This document shows positions 29,807 through 41,549 of a stretch of 64,000 nt of DNA, piece by piece. Origin of the DNA: Burkholderiaceae bacterium (GTDB lineage: Bacteria; Pseudomonadota; Gammaproteobacteria; Burkholderiales; Burkholderiaceae_E). The position numbers and the translations under genes are program-made. The stretch lies in the NCBI GenBank assembly GCA_024637155.1, contig JAGXFR010000009.1, forward strand, positions 1 to 64,000, in the 5' to 3' direction. How positions within the stretch are numbered: the first letter of the stretch is position 1; every line of letters begins with the position of its first letter. The notes beneath the pieces are model-generated. The model had not been told where the DNA came from. It saw only the letters and a program-made list of their open reading frames with translations, and made no database searches.

Positions 29807-30946
29807 GTGGCCGCCCCGGAATCGAGCGCTCGCCCCGGGCGTTCGTTGGCGATCGACATCTTTTGCCGTGTCGTCGACAACTTCGGCGACGCCGGGGTCT
29901 GCTGGCGCCTCGCCCGGCAACTCGCACGCGAGCAGGACGCGCAGGTGACGCTGTGGATCGATCGTCCCGAGATCCTCGCGCGCTTCGCAGCCCCCGGCGC
30001 CGCGGCCGATGTCCGCGTCGAATCATGGGAAGCGGCCGCGCAGCGCTTCGTTGCGCGCGACGTCGTTCTGTGCGGATTCGGGTGCGAACTTCCGCCCCCG
30101 GTGCGCCGGCTGATGGCGACACCCGGCAAGCCGCCGCTGTGGGTCAATCTCGAGTACCTGAGCGCCGAGCGCTGGGTCGACGGATGCCACCGCGTCGCCT
30201 CGCCCAAGCCCGCGGACGGGGCAATCGAATGGTTCTACTACCCGGGGTTCTCCCCGGCGACCGGCGGGCTGATCCGGGAGGCGGAGCTCGCGGCCGAGCG
30301 CGCGGAATTCCTGGGCGGGGATCGCGCACCGTGGCTCGCGGCGCGCGGACTGGATTCCGACCCTGGGGCATTGCGCATTTCCCTGCTGTGCTATCCGCAG
30401 GCGCCGGTTGGCGAGCTGCTGGCCGAACTCTCCGCGCACACGCCGCGTCCGGTGCACCTGCTGTTGCCAGAGGGCGTTGCCGAGGAAGCGGTGCGCGCAG
30501 TGCTCGGCCGGGCGCTCCCGCCGGGGCAGCGCGCCCGCGCCGGAGCGCTGACGATCGCGCGCTTTCCCTTCCTCGATCAATCGGCCTACGACCGCCTGCT
30601 GTGGAGCTGCGAACTGAATTTCGTGCGCGGCGAGGACTCGTGGATCCGCGCGCACTGGGCGCACCGGCCGTTTCTCTGGCAGCCCTACCCGCAGACGGCG
30701 GGAACCCACCTGGTCAAGCTCGACGCCTTCCTGGCGCGCATGCTCGCGCCCGAACCCGCGTCGGCCAGCGTGATCCGTTCGGCCATGCTCGGCTGGAACG
30801 GCGCGGCGCCCTTCGTGCCGGCCTGGCGAAACTTCGCCGCCGCCCTGCCGCGGGTCGCACCGAATTATCAGCGCTGGGCCGCAAGCCTCGAGCGGGAACC
30901 CGATCTCGCGAGCCGGCTCTGCCGATTCTTCGCAGAAAAGCTATAA
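29807..30946 (+). CDS. earP: Protein-arginine rhamnosyltransferase EarP (EF-P maturation)
   Basis: 379 residues. EarP transfers rhamnose from dTDP-rhamnose to Arg32 of elongation factor P. The N-terminal segment IDIFCRVVDNFGDAGVCWRLARQL contains the conserved catalytic aspartates, and the C-terminal half keeps NFVRGEDSWIRAHWA and the PFLWQPYPQ donor site. It starts with GTG. It lies directly upstream of efp, whose -10 element overlaps the earP stop codon. This is the classical EarP/EF-P pair of betaproteobacteria. Confidence 0.95.
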   Translation: MAAPESSARPGRSLAIDIFCRVVDNFGDAGVCWRLARQLAREQDAQVTLWIDRPEILARFAAPGAAADVRVESWEAAAQRFVARDVVLCGFGCELPPPVRRLMATPGKPPLWVNLEYLSAERWVDGCHRVASPKPADGAIEWFYYPGFSPATGGLIREAELAAERAEFLGGDRAPWLAARGLDSDPGALRISLLCYPQAPVGELLAELSAHTPRPVHLLLPEGVAEEAVRAVLGRALPPGQRARAGALTIARFPFLDQSAYDRLLWSCELNFVRGEDSWIRAHWAHRPFLWQPYPQTAGTHLVKLDAFLARMLAPEPASASVIRSAMLGWNGAAPFVPAWRNFAAALPRVAPNYQRWAASLEREPDLASRLCRFFAEKL

Positions 30947-30947
30947 T
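30918..30947 (+). promoter_or_regulatory. efp promoter
   Basis: Perfect -10 hexamer TATAAT at 30942-30947, overlapping the earP stop codon. A weak -35 (CTGCCG at 30919-30924) lies 17 bases upstream. This suggests that efp is transcribed on its own in addition to any readthrough from earP. Confidence 0.55.
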
Positions 30948-30979
30948 GGTGGGTTGATATTTTGCCTTTGGAAGAGATG

Positions 30980-31543
30980 ATGAAGACCGCACAGGAATTG
31001 CGCGTGGGCAATGTGGTGATGATCGGCAAGGAGCCGATGGTCGTGTTGCGCGCCGAATACAGCAAGGGAGGCCGCAACGCCTCCGTCGTCAAGATGAAGA
31101 TGAAGAACCTGCTGAACGCCTCGAACGCGGAGTCCGTGTACCGCGCCGACGAGAAGTTCGATGTTCTGATCCTCGACAAGAAGGAAGTCACGTACTCGTA
31201 CTTCGCCGACCCGCTCTATGTGTTCATGGACGGCGAATACAACCAGTACGAGATCGAAGCCGAGGCGATGGGCGACGGGCTGAACTACGTCGACGACGGC
31301 ATGCCCTGCGCAGTGACCTTCTATGACGGTCGCGCCATCTCCGTCGAATTGCCCAACTCGGTGGTGCGCGAGGTGGAATACACCGAACCCGCCGTCAAGG
31401 GGGACACTTCGGGCAAGGTGATGAAGCCGGCACGGATCAAGCCGACCGGGTTCGAGATTCCGGTGCCCGCGTTCGTGCAGATCGGCGACAAGATCGAAAT
31501 CGACACGCGGACCGCCGAGTACCGCAACCGCGTCAAGGCCTGA
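30980..31543 (+). CDS. efp: Elongation factor P
   Basis: 187 residues in three beta domains. It relieves ribosome stalling at polyproline. Arg32 at the tip of the first domain loop ([10 protein letters not shown]) is the rhamnosylated residue type, not the lysine of EpmA-modified factors, in agreement with earP next door. GGAAGAG lies just upstream; the adjacent ATG at 30977 could also be used, adding one Met. The 3' end overlaps the convergent response-regulator gene by 11 bases. Confidence 0.97.
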   Translation: MKTAQELRVGNVVMIGKEPMVVLRAEYSKGGRNASVVKMKMKNLLNASNAESVYRADEKFDVLILDKKEVTYSYFADPLYVFMDGEYNQYEIEAEAMGDGLNYVDDGMPCAVTFYDGRAISVELPNSVVREVEYTEPAVKGDTSGKVMKPARIKPTGFEIPVPAFVQIGDKIEIDTRTAEYRNRVKA

Positions 31544-32390
31544 GCGGCGCCCCTGCGTGCGGCGCTGCCGTGCCCTCGCGGGCACCGTAGCGCTTCACCG
31601 AGCGCCGGATCTGGCGGTTGACCGTGGCGCGCAGCGAGCGCAGCGACACGGGCTTGACCAGGTAGCTGTTGCAGCCGGCGAGCGCGCCGCGCGCCAGATC
31701 GAACGTCGACGAGCGGCTCGTGAGAATCACCACGGGCACCGCACGCAGCGTCCGGTCGCGCTTGATCTGGCGGGTCAGCGCGAAACCGTCAAGTTCCGGC
31801 ATCATCACATCGACCAGCGCGACCTCGTAGCGCCGCTGCTCGAGCGCCGCGAGGGCCTCGTGTGCCGAAGCGAGCGCGTCGCAGTCGACTCCCATCTGGT
31901 GCAAGGCGAGCGTGAGCTGGCGCCGCACGGTCGGACTGTCGTCCACGACGAGCGCTCTCGGTCGCCGCGTCGCCCCGTCCTCGCTCACCCCGAATCCGTC
32001 TGCGACATCCCGGCGCCGCGACGGATTCGCGTCGCCAAAGAACGTCTCGACCATCTGGTTGAGCGTCTGGAGCACGTTGGAGGTGAACTGGGCCTGGATC
32101 AGGTCGTCCCTGGGCCGCGTGGCATCATCGCGCCGCCCGACCTTGATCACTGCGCCTCGCTCGAGAATCCGGTACAGCGTATTGGCGACCTCGGGGCCGC
32201 CGCTCACCGTCATGTCGACCAGCGCGATGTCGAATTCGCCCGGTCCGCGGGTCGGCGCAATCGTGTACCGATAGGTGTTGTGCCGCGCGTGGCGCAGCAC
32301 GATCTCGAGCAGGCGTCGCAAGCGCATCTCGAGGCCGAAAACCGCCACCCGAAACTCCGGGCGGTAGTCGTGCGCGGCAGCTGCAATCAT
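31533..32390 (-). CDS. Response regulator with degenerate N-terminal and intact C-terminal receiver domain
   Basis: 285 residues. The C-terminal receiver (about 142-265) is complete: the acidic pair in [14 protein letters not shown], the phospho-acceptor Asp in [13 protein letters not shown], the threonine in VVILTSRSS and the lysine in [12 protein letters not shown]. The N-terminal 115 residues fold like a second receiver but lack clear acidic-pocket residues ([25 protein letters not shown]). No DNA-binding or enzymatic output domain follows, so it likely acts by protein contact, as in twitching or chemotaxis regulators. No kinase gene is adjacent. Confidence 0.85.
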   Translation of the reverse strand: MIAAAAHDYRPEFRVAVFGLEMRLRRLLEIVLRHARHNTYRYTIAPTRGPGEFDIALVDMTVSGGPEVANTLYRILERGAVIKVGRRDDATRPRDDLIQAQFTSNVLQTLNQMVETFFGDANPSRRRDVADGFGVSEDGATRRPRALVVDDSPTVRRQLTLALHQMGVDCDALASAHEALAALEQRRYEVALVDVMMPELDGFALTRQIKRDRTLRAVPVVILTSRSSTFDLARGALAGCNSYLVKPVSLRSLRATVNRQIRRSVKRYGAREGTAAPHAGAPLRP

Positions 32391-32805
32391 CGCTTCCCCC
32401 TGGACATGTGTGCGCCTTCAGGGACCCCCGCCTGGCGTCGCGGGCCGGTCCGAATACGCAATGACGTGGGTGAAATCGTCGCACGGACCCATTCCGCACG
32501 GATTGTACGCGCGAAGGGATCCGGATTGACAAGGGGGTGTGCGGAAAAACTGTTGCCAAACCGCAACTTAGACGAGAATCTTGAGAAAGGACTGTCGATT
32601 TGCTCGGGCCGGCGCAGGCCTTCGCGACCTTCGCCCGCAACGACCCGGGTGCGCGGCAGCCTGGGCACGACCAGTTGGCCGGCACTGCCCTTTTTCCCTA
32701 CAATGGAAAGCTGCCGGTGGCGCCCTGCCGATAGTGGTCGCGCTGCCGTTTTTTGTTTCCCGGGCTCATGCGAACCCGGGTGCTGTGCGCGCCACGGAGA
32801 ATGCG
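32391..32805. other. Promoter region upstream of argD
   Basis: About 415 bases between divergent genes. It holds the argD promoter-like pair (32675-32704) and an isolated TTGACA at 32526-32531 without a good partner. A CCCGGG repeat that can pair across 10 bases lies at about 32759-32780. No gene-like frame on either strand is supported. Confidence 0.45.
32675..32704 (+). promoter_or_regulatory. Candidate argD promoter
   Basis: TTGGCC at 32675-32680, an 18-base spacer, then TACAAT at 32699-32704. This places a start about 95 bases before the argD ATG. No clear arginine-repressor box was recognised. Confidence 0.45.
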
Positions 32806-34005
32806 ATGCCTGCCTCTGCCCCGCTGATGTCGACCTACGCTCGCCTGCCGGTGGCCTTCAGCCACGGCGACGGACCGTGGCTCTTCGACACCAACGGCCG
32901 GCGCTACCTCGATTGCCTCGCGGGCATCGCGGTCAACACACTCGGCTACAACCATCCCCGGCTCAGCGCGGCGCTGCGCGAACAGGTGGGCCGCATCATC
33001 CACTGCTCGAACCTCTTTGAGATTCCGCTGCAGACCGAACTCGCGCAAATGCTCGTCGAGCGCTCGGGAATGACCAATGTCTTTTTCTGCAACAGTGGCC
33101 TCGAAGCCAACGAGGCGGCGATCAAGATCGCGCGGCGGCACGGGCACGACCGCGGGATCGATCGGCCCGAGATCGTGGTCTACGAAAAGGCTTTTCACGG
33201 GCGCTCGCTGGCGACGCTGTCGGCCACCGGCAATCCGAAGGTGCAGAAGGGATTCGAGCCGCTCGTGGAGGGCTTCGTGCGGGTGGGACTCAACGACATC
33301 GACGCGCTGCGCCGCATCGCCGCGGAGCGTCCCAACGTCGTCGCCGTGTTCCTCGAGGCAATCCAGGGTGAGGGCGGGATCCGGGTGGCCGACGCGCAGT
33401 ACCTGCGCGACGTGCGCGCGCTGTGCGACGAGACCGGCTGGCTGCTGATGATCGACGAAGTCCAGTGCGGCACGGGGCGCACCGGCAAGTGGTTCGCCCA
33501 CCAGTGGGCGGGGATCGTGCCGGACGTGATGCCGCTCGCCAAGGGGCTCGGATCCGGAGTTCCGATCGGTGCGGTGGTCGCCCGCGGTGCCGCCGCCGAG
33601 GTGTTCCAGCCGGGCAGCCACGGCACGACCTTCGGCGGCAACCCGCTGGCGATGTGCGCCGGGGTCACGACGATCCGGGTGATGGAGGAAGAAGGCCTGC
33701 TGGAACGCGCGGCGCATCTGGGTGCACTGATCCAGTCCGGGATCGTGCGCGGCATGGAGGTGACGGGCGGGCTCGTCGAGGTGCGCGGCCGGGGGCTGAT
33801 GATCGGCATCGAGCTCGACCGGCCCTGCGGCGAGCTCGTGCGCATGGCTCTGGAAGCCGGGATCGTGCTCAACGTGACCGCGGAGCGCGTCGTGCGGCTG
33901 CTGCCGCCGCTGGTGTTCGAGGGCGCGCACGCCGATCTGCTGGTGGAACGCCTGGTGCCCCTGCTGCAACGCATCGTCACGGCGCCCGCGCCGGGCAAGG
34001 CGTAG
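32806..34005 (+). CDS. argD: Acetylornithine transaminase
   Basis: 399 residues, a class III PLP aminotransferase. It converts N-acetylglutamate semialdehyde to N-acetylornithine in arginine synthesis, and often serves in lysine synthesis too. Motifs: FFCNSGLEANEAAIKIAR, AFHGRSLATLSATG, the LMIDEVQCGTGRTG aspartate, the PLAKGLGSGVPIGA lysine, and HGTTFGGNPLAM. ATG chosen with GGAGA 7 bases upstream; a longer frame upstream is not conserved. argF follows 42 bases downstream. Confidence 0.95.
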   Translation: MPASAPLMSTYARLPVAFSHGDGPWLFDTNGRRYLDCLAGIAVNTLGYNHPRLSAALREQVGRIIHCSNLFEIPLQTELAQMLVERSGMTNVFFCNSGLEANEAAIKIARRHGHDRGIDRPEIVVYEKAFHGRSLATLSATGNPKVQKGFEPLVEGFVRVGLNDIDALRRIAAERPNVVAVFLEAIQGEGGIRVADAQYLRDVRALCDETGWLLMIDEVQCGTGRTGKWFAHQWAGIVPDVMPLAKGLGSGVPIGAVVARGAAAEVFQPGSHGTTFGGNPLAMCAGVTTIRVMEEEGLLERAAHLGALIQSGIVRGMEVTGGLVEVRGRGLMIGIELDRPCGELVRMALEAGIVLNVTAERVVRLLPPLVFEGAHADLLVERLVPLLQRIVTAPAPGKA

Positions 34006-34047
34006 GCCGCTCGTACCCGCGTGCGCCATCCGAGAACGGAGACCCCT

Positions 34048-34965
34048 GTGGACACGGTCAGGCATTTCCTGCAGCTGAAGGATTTCAGCGCCGAAGACAT
34101 CGACTATGTCTTCGGCCGCACCCGCATCATCAAGGACCGCTTCAAGCGCTACGAGCGCTATCACCCGCTGGCGGACCGAACGCTGCTGATGATCTTCGAG
34201 AAGGCGAGCACCCGGACCCGTCTCTCCTTCGAGGCCGGCATGCAGCAGCTCGGGGGCGCGGCGATCTACCTGAACACCCGCGACTCCCAGCTCGGGCGCG
34301 GCGAACCGGTGGGCGACGCGGCGCAGGTGATGTCGCGGATGTGCGACATCGTGATGATCCGCACCTTCGAGCAGTCAATGGTCGAGCACTTTGCCGCCAA
34401 CTCGCGGGTTCCGGTGATCAACGGGCTGACCAACGAGTACCACCCCTGCCAGATTCTTGCCGACATCTACACCTTCGTCGAACATCGGGGTCCGATCCGC
34501 GGCCGGACGGTGGCGTGGATCGGCGACTCCAACAACGTCTGCAACACCTGGCTGCAGGCGGCCGAAATGCTGGACTTCAACGTGCACGTCTCGACGCCCC
34601 CCGAATACCGGGTCGAGCCCGAGCGCGCGGGCCTTTATTCGACGGCATGTTTCGAGGAATTCGATGACCCGATGGACGCCTGCCGCGGGGCCGACCTGGT
34701 GACCACCGACGTGTGGACGAGCATGGGCTTCGAAGCCGAGAACGCAGAGCGGCGCGCGGCCTTCGCCGACTGGTGCGTCGATGCGGAAATGATGCGGGTG
34801 GCCGCGCCGGATGCGCTGTTCATGCACTGCCTGCCGGCGCATCGCGGCGAGGAAGTTGCCGCGGAGGTCATCGACGGACCCCAGTCGGTGGTCTGGGACG
34901 AGGCCGAGAACCGGCTGCACGTTCAGAAGGCGCTGCTCGAGTACCTGCTGCTCGGCCGGCTCTGA
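34048..34965 (+). CDS. argF: Ornithine carbamoyltransferase
   Basis: 305 residues from a GTG with GGAGA upstream. It makes citrulline from ornithine and carbamoyl phosphate. Carbamoyl-phosphate site STRTR, then HPCQILAD, ornithine-site DVWTSMG and HCLPAHRGEE are all intact. With argD upstream and argG at 40312 the arginine genes are split over 9 kb. It converges with the aldo/keto reductase gene, the stops lying 7 bases apart. Confidence 0.97.
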   Translation: MDTVRHFLQLKDFSAEDIDYVFGRTRIIKDRFKRYERYHPLADRTLLMIFEKASTRTRLSFEAGMQQLGGAAIYLNTRDSQLGRGEPVGDAAQVMSRMCDIVMIRTFEQSMVEHFAANSRVPVINGLTNEYHPCQILADIYTFVEHRGPIRGRTVAWIGDSNNVCNTWLQAAEMLDFNVHVSTPPEYRVEPERAGLYSTACFEEFDDPMDACRGADLVTTDVWTSMGFEAENAERRAAFADWCVDAEMMRVAAPDALFMHCLPAHRGEEVAAEVIDGPQSVVWDEAENRLHVQKALLEYLLLGRL

Positions 34966-34972
34966 GCGCCGC

Positions 34973-35977
34973 TCAGCTGCTGCGCCGATCGGCGAGCGGG
35001 TACTGGGGATCCGAATAGCCGGGCGTCGACGGATGTCCGGGCGGGACCAGCGAATCGACGAGCGCCTCGTCCGCATCGTCCCACGCAAGTTCACACGCGC
35101 CGAAATATTCCTCCCATTGCGCCAGCGTGCGCGGACCGGCGATCACGGAACTCACGGTGCGGCTGGCAAGCAGCCATGCGCAGGCGAAATGCAGCAGGGA
35201 AACGCCCTTCGCGGCCACGTGCCCGGCGAGCGCCTCGGCGACGCGCAGCGATTCGGGACGCCATTCCGTCTCCAGGATGCGCTTGTCGCCGCGCGCCGCG
35301 CGCGTTCCCTCCGCCGGCGGAGCATCCGGACGATATTTGCCGGTGAGCACGCCGCGCGCGATCGGACTGTAGGGGGCCACGCCGAGCCCGTAGTGGCGGC
35401 ACGCGGGCAGGATTTCGACTTCCGGCGCCCGGTTGAGCAGGTTGTAGTAGGGCTGGCACGCGACCGGTCCGGGCATGCCGATGCGCTCGCACATCCGCAC
35501 CACCTCGGCGATGCGCCAGCCCCGGAAGTTCGACAGGCCGAAGCAGCGGATCTTGCCCGCGCGGATCAGGTCGTCGAGCGCGCGCAGCGACTCCTCGATG
35601 GCATCGCCCTCGAAGTCGCGGTGCAGATAGTAGAGATCGATGTAGTCGGTGCCGAGCCGCCGCAGGCTCGCTTCGGCTTCGGCGACGATCCACTTGCGCG
35701 AGTAGCGGGATTCGTTGGGACGCTCGGACATCCGGTTGCCGATCTTGGTCGCCAGCACCCAGGCGTCACGATCGGCACGCAGGCAGCGCCCGACGATCGC
35801 CTCCGAGGCGCCCTTCGTGTAGATGTCCGCCGTGTCGATGAAATTGACGCCGCGCTCGCGCGCCAGCGCGACGATGCGCTGGGCCTCGTCCTCGCCGGTC
35901 TGGTCACCGAACATCATGGTTCCCAGGCACAGCTCCGACACCAGAAGATTGCTTCGTCCCAGCCTGCGGTAATTCAT
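34973..35977 (-). CDS. Aldo/keto reductase
   Basis: 334 residues, an NADPH-dependent TIM-barrel reductase. Catalytic residues are visible: Asp in GVNFIDTADIYTKG, Tyr in the same segment, Lys in WVLATKIGNRM, and His in DLYYLHRDFEGD. The C-terminal VIAGPRTLAQWEEYFGA binds the cofactor. The long APPAEGTRAARGDKRIL loop is typical of AKR families related to YajO or Tas. It may reduce aldehydes or ketones; substrate unknown. The gene follows the ECF sigma factor by about 90 bases in the same direction. Confidence 0.92.
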   Translation of the reverse strand: MNYRRLGRSNLLVSELCLGTMMFGDQTGEDEAQRIVALARERGVNFIDTADIYTKGASEAIVGRCLRADRDAWVLATKIGNRMSERPNESRYSRKWIVAEAEASLRRLGTDYIDLYYLHRDFEGDAIEESLRALDDLIRAGKIRCFGLSNFRGWRIAEVVRMCERIGMPGPVACQPYYNLLNRAPEVEILPACRHYGLGVAPYSPIARGVLTGKYRPDAPPAEGTRAARGDKRILETEWRPESLRVAEALAGHVAAKGVSLLHFACAWLLASRTVSSVIAGPRTLAQWEEYFGACELAWDDADEALVDSLVPPGHPSTPGYSDPQYPLADRRSS

Positions 35978-36063
35978 CGCGCCCCCGTCAGAATTGCGAT
36001 CCTCCCGAGACGTTACCCGATTTCGGGCAACGCCGCCGGAGGATCGGAGCGCGCAGCGCTCGG

Positions 36064-36630
36064 CTAGTGCAGGTGGTGCCCGAGTCGCTCGGCGAGGCGG
36101 CGGCGCGCCCGGTGCAGGCGCACCCAGCAATTGCTCTCGCTGATCCCGAGCCGCGCGCACACATCTTCGGTGTCGAGGCCTTCGAGCACCTGCAGGCGAA
36201 AGACGTCGCGCTGCCCGGGAGGCAGGGCCTCGATCTCCCCTGCGAGCGCCTCCTGCAGATGGCGGCGCGCGACGCAATCCGCCGGGTCGTCGGCGCGCTG
36301 GGGGTCGTCTCCGGCGATCCGCTCGAGGCACTCCTCGGCGCTGGCCGGCTCCGAGTCGCCGATGCCGACATAGCGGCTCTCGCGCCGGAACGCGTCCTGA
36401 ATCTTGTGGTTGAGGATTCCGAACAGCCAGGTCCGCAACGCCGACTGCCCCTGGAAGGTGCCGATGCCCTTGAGCGCTGCCATCAGCGCCTCCTGCACGG
36501 CATCCTCGGCGAGAAACGCGTCGCGGATGCGGCCGCGGGCAAACTGGAGCATGGCTGCGCGGTGCGGAACGAAGTCAGCGGGAGAAAGAGGGGCGGCCGG
36601 AAGGGGCGTGGCAAGGGAAAGGGGGTTCAT
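36064..36630 (-). CDS. ECF-type RNA polymerase sigma factor
   Basis: 188 residues from the ATG at 36630 (GGAG 7 bases upstream). Region 2 includes RDAFLAEDAVQEALMAALK and SALRTWLFGILNHKIQDAFRRE. Region 4 has LPPGQRDVFRLQVLEGLDTEDVCARLGISESNCWVRLHRARRRL. The gene ends 87 bases before an aldo/keto reductase rather than a zinc-finger anti-sigma gene, so the partner is missing or elsewhere. It is divergent from the two-component pair by about 155 bases. Confidence 0.92.
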   Translation of the reverse strand: MNPLSLATPLPAAPLSPADFVPHRAAMLQFARGRIRDAFLAEDAVQEALMAALKGIGTFQGQSALRTWLFGILNHKIQDAFRRESRYVGIGDSEPASAEECLERIAGDDPQRADDPADCVARRHLQEALAGEIEALPPGQRDVFRLQVLEGLDTEDVCARLGISESNCWVRLHRARRRLAERLGHHLH

Positions 36631-36785
36631 TGTGGGGCTCCGCTGGTGGGCATGAATGCAGTCTGTCGGGCGCACGTCACGGTCGATTCACGCCTTTCTA
36701 TCAAATGGATCACGAATCGCGCACGATTCGGTTTCACCGCTGCGGCGCGTGACCGCAGGCCGGGCTTTGTTGCTATGCTGATTCG

Positions 36786-37486
<701 letters not shown>

Positions 37487-37490
<4 letters not shown>

Positions 37491-38971
37491 AGTCGCTGCG
37501 CGTACGCATCGTGCTGCTGGTCGGCGGCTTCGGGGTCGTCGTCGCGGTGATCCTCGGGCTGATTCTGCAATCGTCGCTGCGCAGCTACTACGTCGATGTG
37601 CTCTCGGCCCGGACGGGCGACTTCGTCGACCGTCTCATCGAGACGCAGCCGGATCTCTGGAACGAGTATCTGCGCGCACCCGAGGTTTTCTCCTACCTGC
37701 TGCGCGGCTACGTCGCCTATTCGCCGAGCGTCGGACTCTACCTGCTCGACGCCCAGGGCCGGATCCTCTCGAGCTCGGGAGAGAGAAAGGACCACTGGTC
37801 GGGCTACGAGGTCGAGGTCAAGAAGATCCAGGCGGCGTTTGCCGCCGACCCGCGGCTGCCGATCTTCGCCGACGACCCCGATGCGCAGGGCGTGCGCTGC
37901 CTCGTCGTCGTGCGCCCGCTGCGCGCGGGCGCCGACGTCGCCGGATGGCTGTTCGCCGTGGAGCGCGCCGCGCAGGAGGGGGTGCAGCCGCCCGAAATGT
38001 TCCGGGCGTATGCGTTTCGCACCGCGCTGCAGTCCGGCCTCGTCACGCTGGGGGTCGGCATGGCACTGACCATCGCGATGATCGCGCTGCTGACCAAGCC
38101 GCTCATTCGCCTCACGCGGGTGGCGGGCGAGATCGAGCGATCCGGCTTTTCCGGGGACATCGACGACGCGTCCTTCCCGCACAGCGAGCGGGATGACGAG
38201 ATCGGTCGGCTCAGCCGGGCATTCCACGAGATGTACGTCCGGCTCAAGCGCGAGATGCAGCGGTGCGTGACGATCGATGTCCGGCGCCGCGAGATGATCG
38301 CCAGCGTGTCGCACGACCTGCGCACGCCGCTGACCGCGCTCACCGCACAGCTCGAGACGATCCGCATCAAGGGTGCGACGCTGGACAACGCAGGCAGGCG
38401 GAAACTCCATGAACAGGCGCTGCACAATGCCGGACAGTTGCGCCGGCTCACCGACGCGCTCGCCGAACTCGCCAAGCTCGACAGTCCCGAGTTTCACGCG
38501 CAACTCGAGGCGCTCTCGATCGGCGAACTGGCCGACGACGTGGTCCAGCGCTTCGCCGCTCGTGCCGCAGAACTGAAGATCCGACTCAGCCTCGACTACC
38601 CTGACGGCCTGCCGCTGCCGCGCGCGGACGCCGAGCTGATCGAGCGCGCGCTCTCCAATCTGCTCGACAACGCGTTGCGCGTCACCCCCGCCGGCGGCAC
38701 CGTCGAGGTGCGCGTCGGGCGCCGGCCAGGCGCCTTGCGCATCGCGGTGATCGACTCCGGACCCGGGGTCGCCCTCGAAGATCAGCCGCGGGTCTTCGAG
38801 CTGTTCTACCAGGCCACCCGGCATCGGGATGCCCGGGGCAGTTCGGGGCTCGGCCTCGCGATCGTGCGGCGGGTGGCCGAACTCCACGGGGGGCACGCCG
38901 GATTGACGAGCCAGCCGGGGTCCGGCGCAGCTTTCTACATCGATCTTCCCGACGCATTCGCCGGCGCGTAG
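37487..38971 (+). CDS. Membrane sensor histidine kinase
   Basis: 494 residues from the GTG overlapping the regulator stop. A first helix (about 8-28) is followed by a periplasmic sensor region (about 30-175), then a second helix (VTLGVGMALTIAMIALL), a HAMP-like segment, the H-box ASVSHDLRTPLTALTAQ, N-box NLLDNALRVTP and G-boxes (DSGPGVALED, GSSGLGLAIV). The periplasmic signal cannot be deduced. Cognate partner of the upstream regulator. Confidence 0.95.
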
Positions 38972-39032
38972 CGCGCCCGGCGCGCAAGCTGCTAGACTCG
39001 GGCGCGCCTCCTCCTCTTTGCGGATCCATGCC

Positions 39033-40262
39033 GTGACACTGCCCATCTCCCGACGTGCCGAGTCGCTCGGCACCGAGAACGCATTCGTGGTGCTCGCCGA
39101 AGTCAATCGCCTCGCCGCAACGGGCCGCGACATCATCTCTTTTTGCATCGGCCAGCCCGATTTCCCGGCTCCGGCGCACGTCCAGGAAGCCGGCATCGAG
39201 GCGATCCGCGGCGGGCGCCACGGCTACACCCCGAGCGCCGGGATTGCCGAACTGCGCGAGGCGGCGGCGCGCTACCTGGGCGAGATGCGCGGCATTGCCA
39301 TCGAGCCCGACGACGTGGTGGTCGGCGCGGGTGCGAAGCCCTTCATCGCCTACGCGATCCTCTCGACGACCGACTACGGCGTCGGCGACGAGGTGATCTA
39401 CCCGGTGCCGGGCTTTCCGATCTACGAGTCGCAGATCGTCGCCTGCGGCGCCACGCCGGTGCCGCTGTATCTGCGCGAATCGCGCGGCTTTGCGTTCGAT
39501 CCGAACGAACTCGCCGAGCGGATCACGCCGCGCACCCGACTGCTGATCCTGAACTCCCCGCAAAACCCGACCGGGGGCATCCTCACCCTCGCCGACCTGG
39601 AGGCGATCGCCGAGATCCTGCGCCGCCACCCGCAGGTCTGGGTCTACGCCGACGAGATTTACTCCCGGCTGGTGTTCGACGGATCCTTCGTGTCGATCGC
39701 CTCGCTGCCCGACATGCTGGAGCGCACGATTGTCTCGGACGGTTGCTCGAAGACCTGGGCGATGACGGGCTGGCGCATCGGACTGACCGCAAACCGGGCC
39801 CTCGCTCCGGTATTCACCCGCTGGGTTACCAACACCGACTCCTGCGCGTCGCACATCTCGCAATGGGCTGCCGTGGCGGCCTTGAGCGGCCCGCAGGACG
39901 CGGCGCAGGCGATGCGCGATCGTTTTCTGGAGCGGCGCGACCGGATCGTCGGATTGCTCAACGCGATTCCGGGCATCCACTGCGAACTGCCCGGTGGCGC
40001 CTTCTACGCGTGGCCCAACGTCACCGAGGCCTGCCGGATCACCGGCTGCGCCGACTCCGAGGAATTCCGCAAGCGCCTGCTCCACGAGGCGGGCGTCGCG
40101 GTGCTCGCGGACATCCACTTCGGGCGGCGCGTCCCCGGCGAGGGGCAGCACATTCGCTTCAGCTATGCGACTTCGAACGCGAACATCGAACGCGGTCTCG
40201 AGCAGATCGCGGCATTCGTCGCGCGTGCCAGCCAGGGTTCAGCCACGCGCCAACCGGGTTGA
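39033..40262 (+). CDS. Class I/II pyridoxal-phosphate aminotransferase
   Basis: About 409 residues, start uncertain (GTG 39033 or TTG 39018; no clear ribosome site). Fold-type I features: IGQPDFPAPAHV, the ILNSPQNPTGG asparagine, VYADEIYSRLVF, and the PLP lysine in VSDGCSKTWAMTGWRIG. It resembles aspartate/aromatic aminotransferases of the AspC/AlaA group. The amino-acid specificity is not decided by the motifs visible. argG follows 49 bases downstream in the same direction. Confidence 0.9.
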   Translation: MTLPISRRAESLGTENAFVVLAEVNRLAATGRDIISFCIGQPDFPAPAHVQEAGIEAIRGGRHGYTPSAGIAELREAAARYLGEMRGIAIEPDDVVVGAGAKPFIAYAILSTTDYGVGDEVIYPVPGFPIYESQIVACGATPVPLYLRESRGFAFDPNELAERITPRTRLLILNSPQNPTGGILTLADLEAIAEILRRHPQVWVYADEIYSRLVFDGSFVSIASLPDMLERTIVSDGCSKTWAMTGWRIGLTANRALAPVFTRWVTNTDSCASHISQWAAVAALSGPQDAAQAMRDRFLERRDRIVGLLNAIPGIHCELPGGAFYAWPNVTEACRITGCADSEEFRKRLLHEAGVAVLADIHFGRRVPGEGQHIRFSYATSNANIERGLEQIAAFVARASQGSATRQPG

Positions 40263-40311
40263 GCCCGCAGGCATATAATTTCAGGCTGTTTCCTACAGCC
40301 GGACCAAGCCA

Positions 40312-41547
<1,236 letters not shown>

Positions 41548-41549
41548 AC

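Noticed and set aside
32759-32780. CCCGGG inverted repeat upstream of argD
   Set aside because: Six-base self-complementary repeat with no T run and no regulator pattern; expected by chance in GC-rich DNA.
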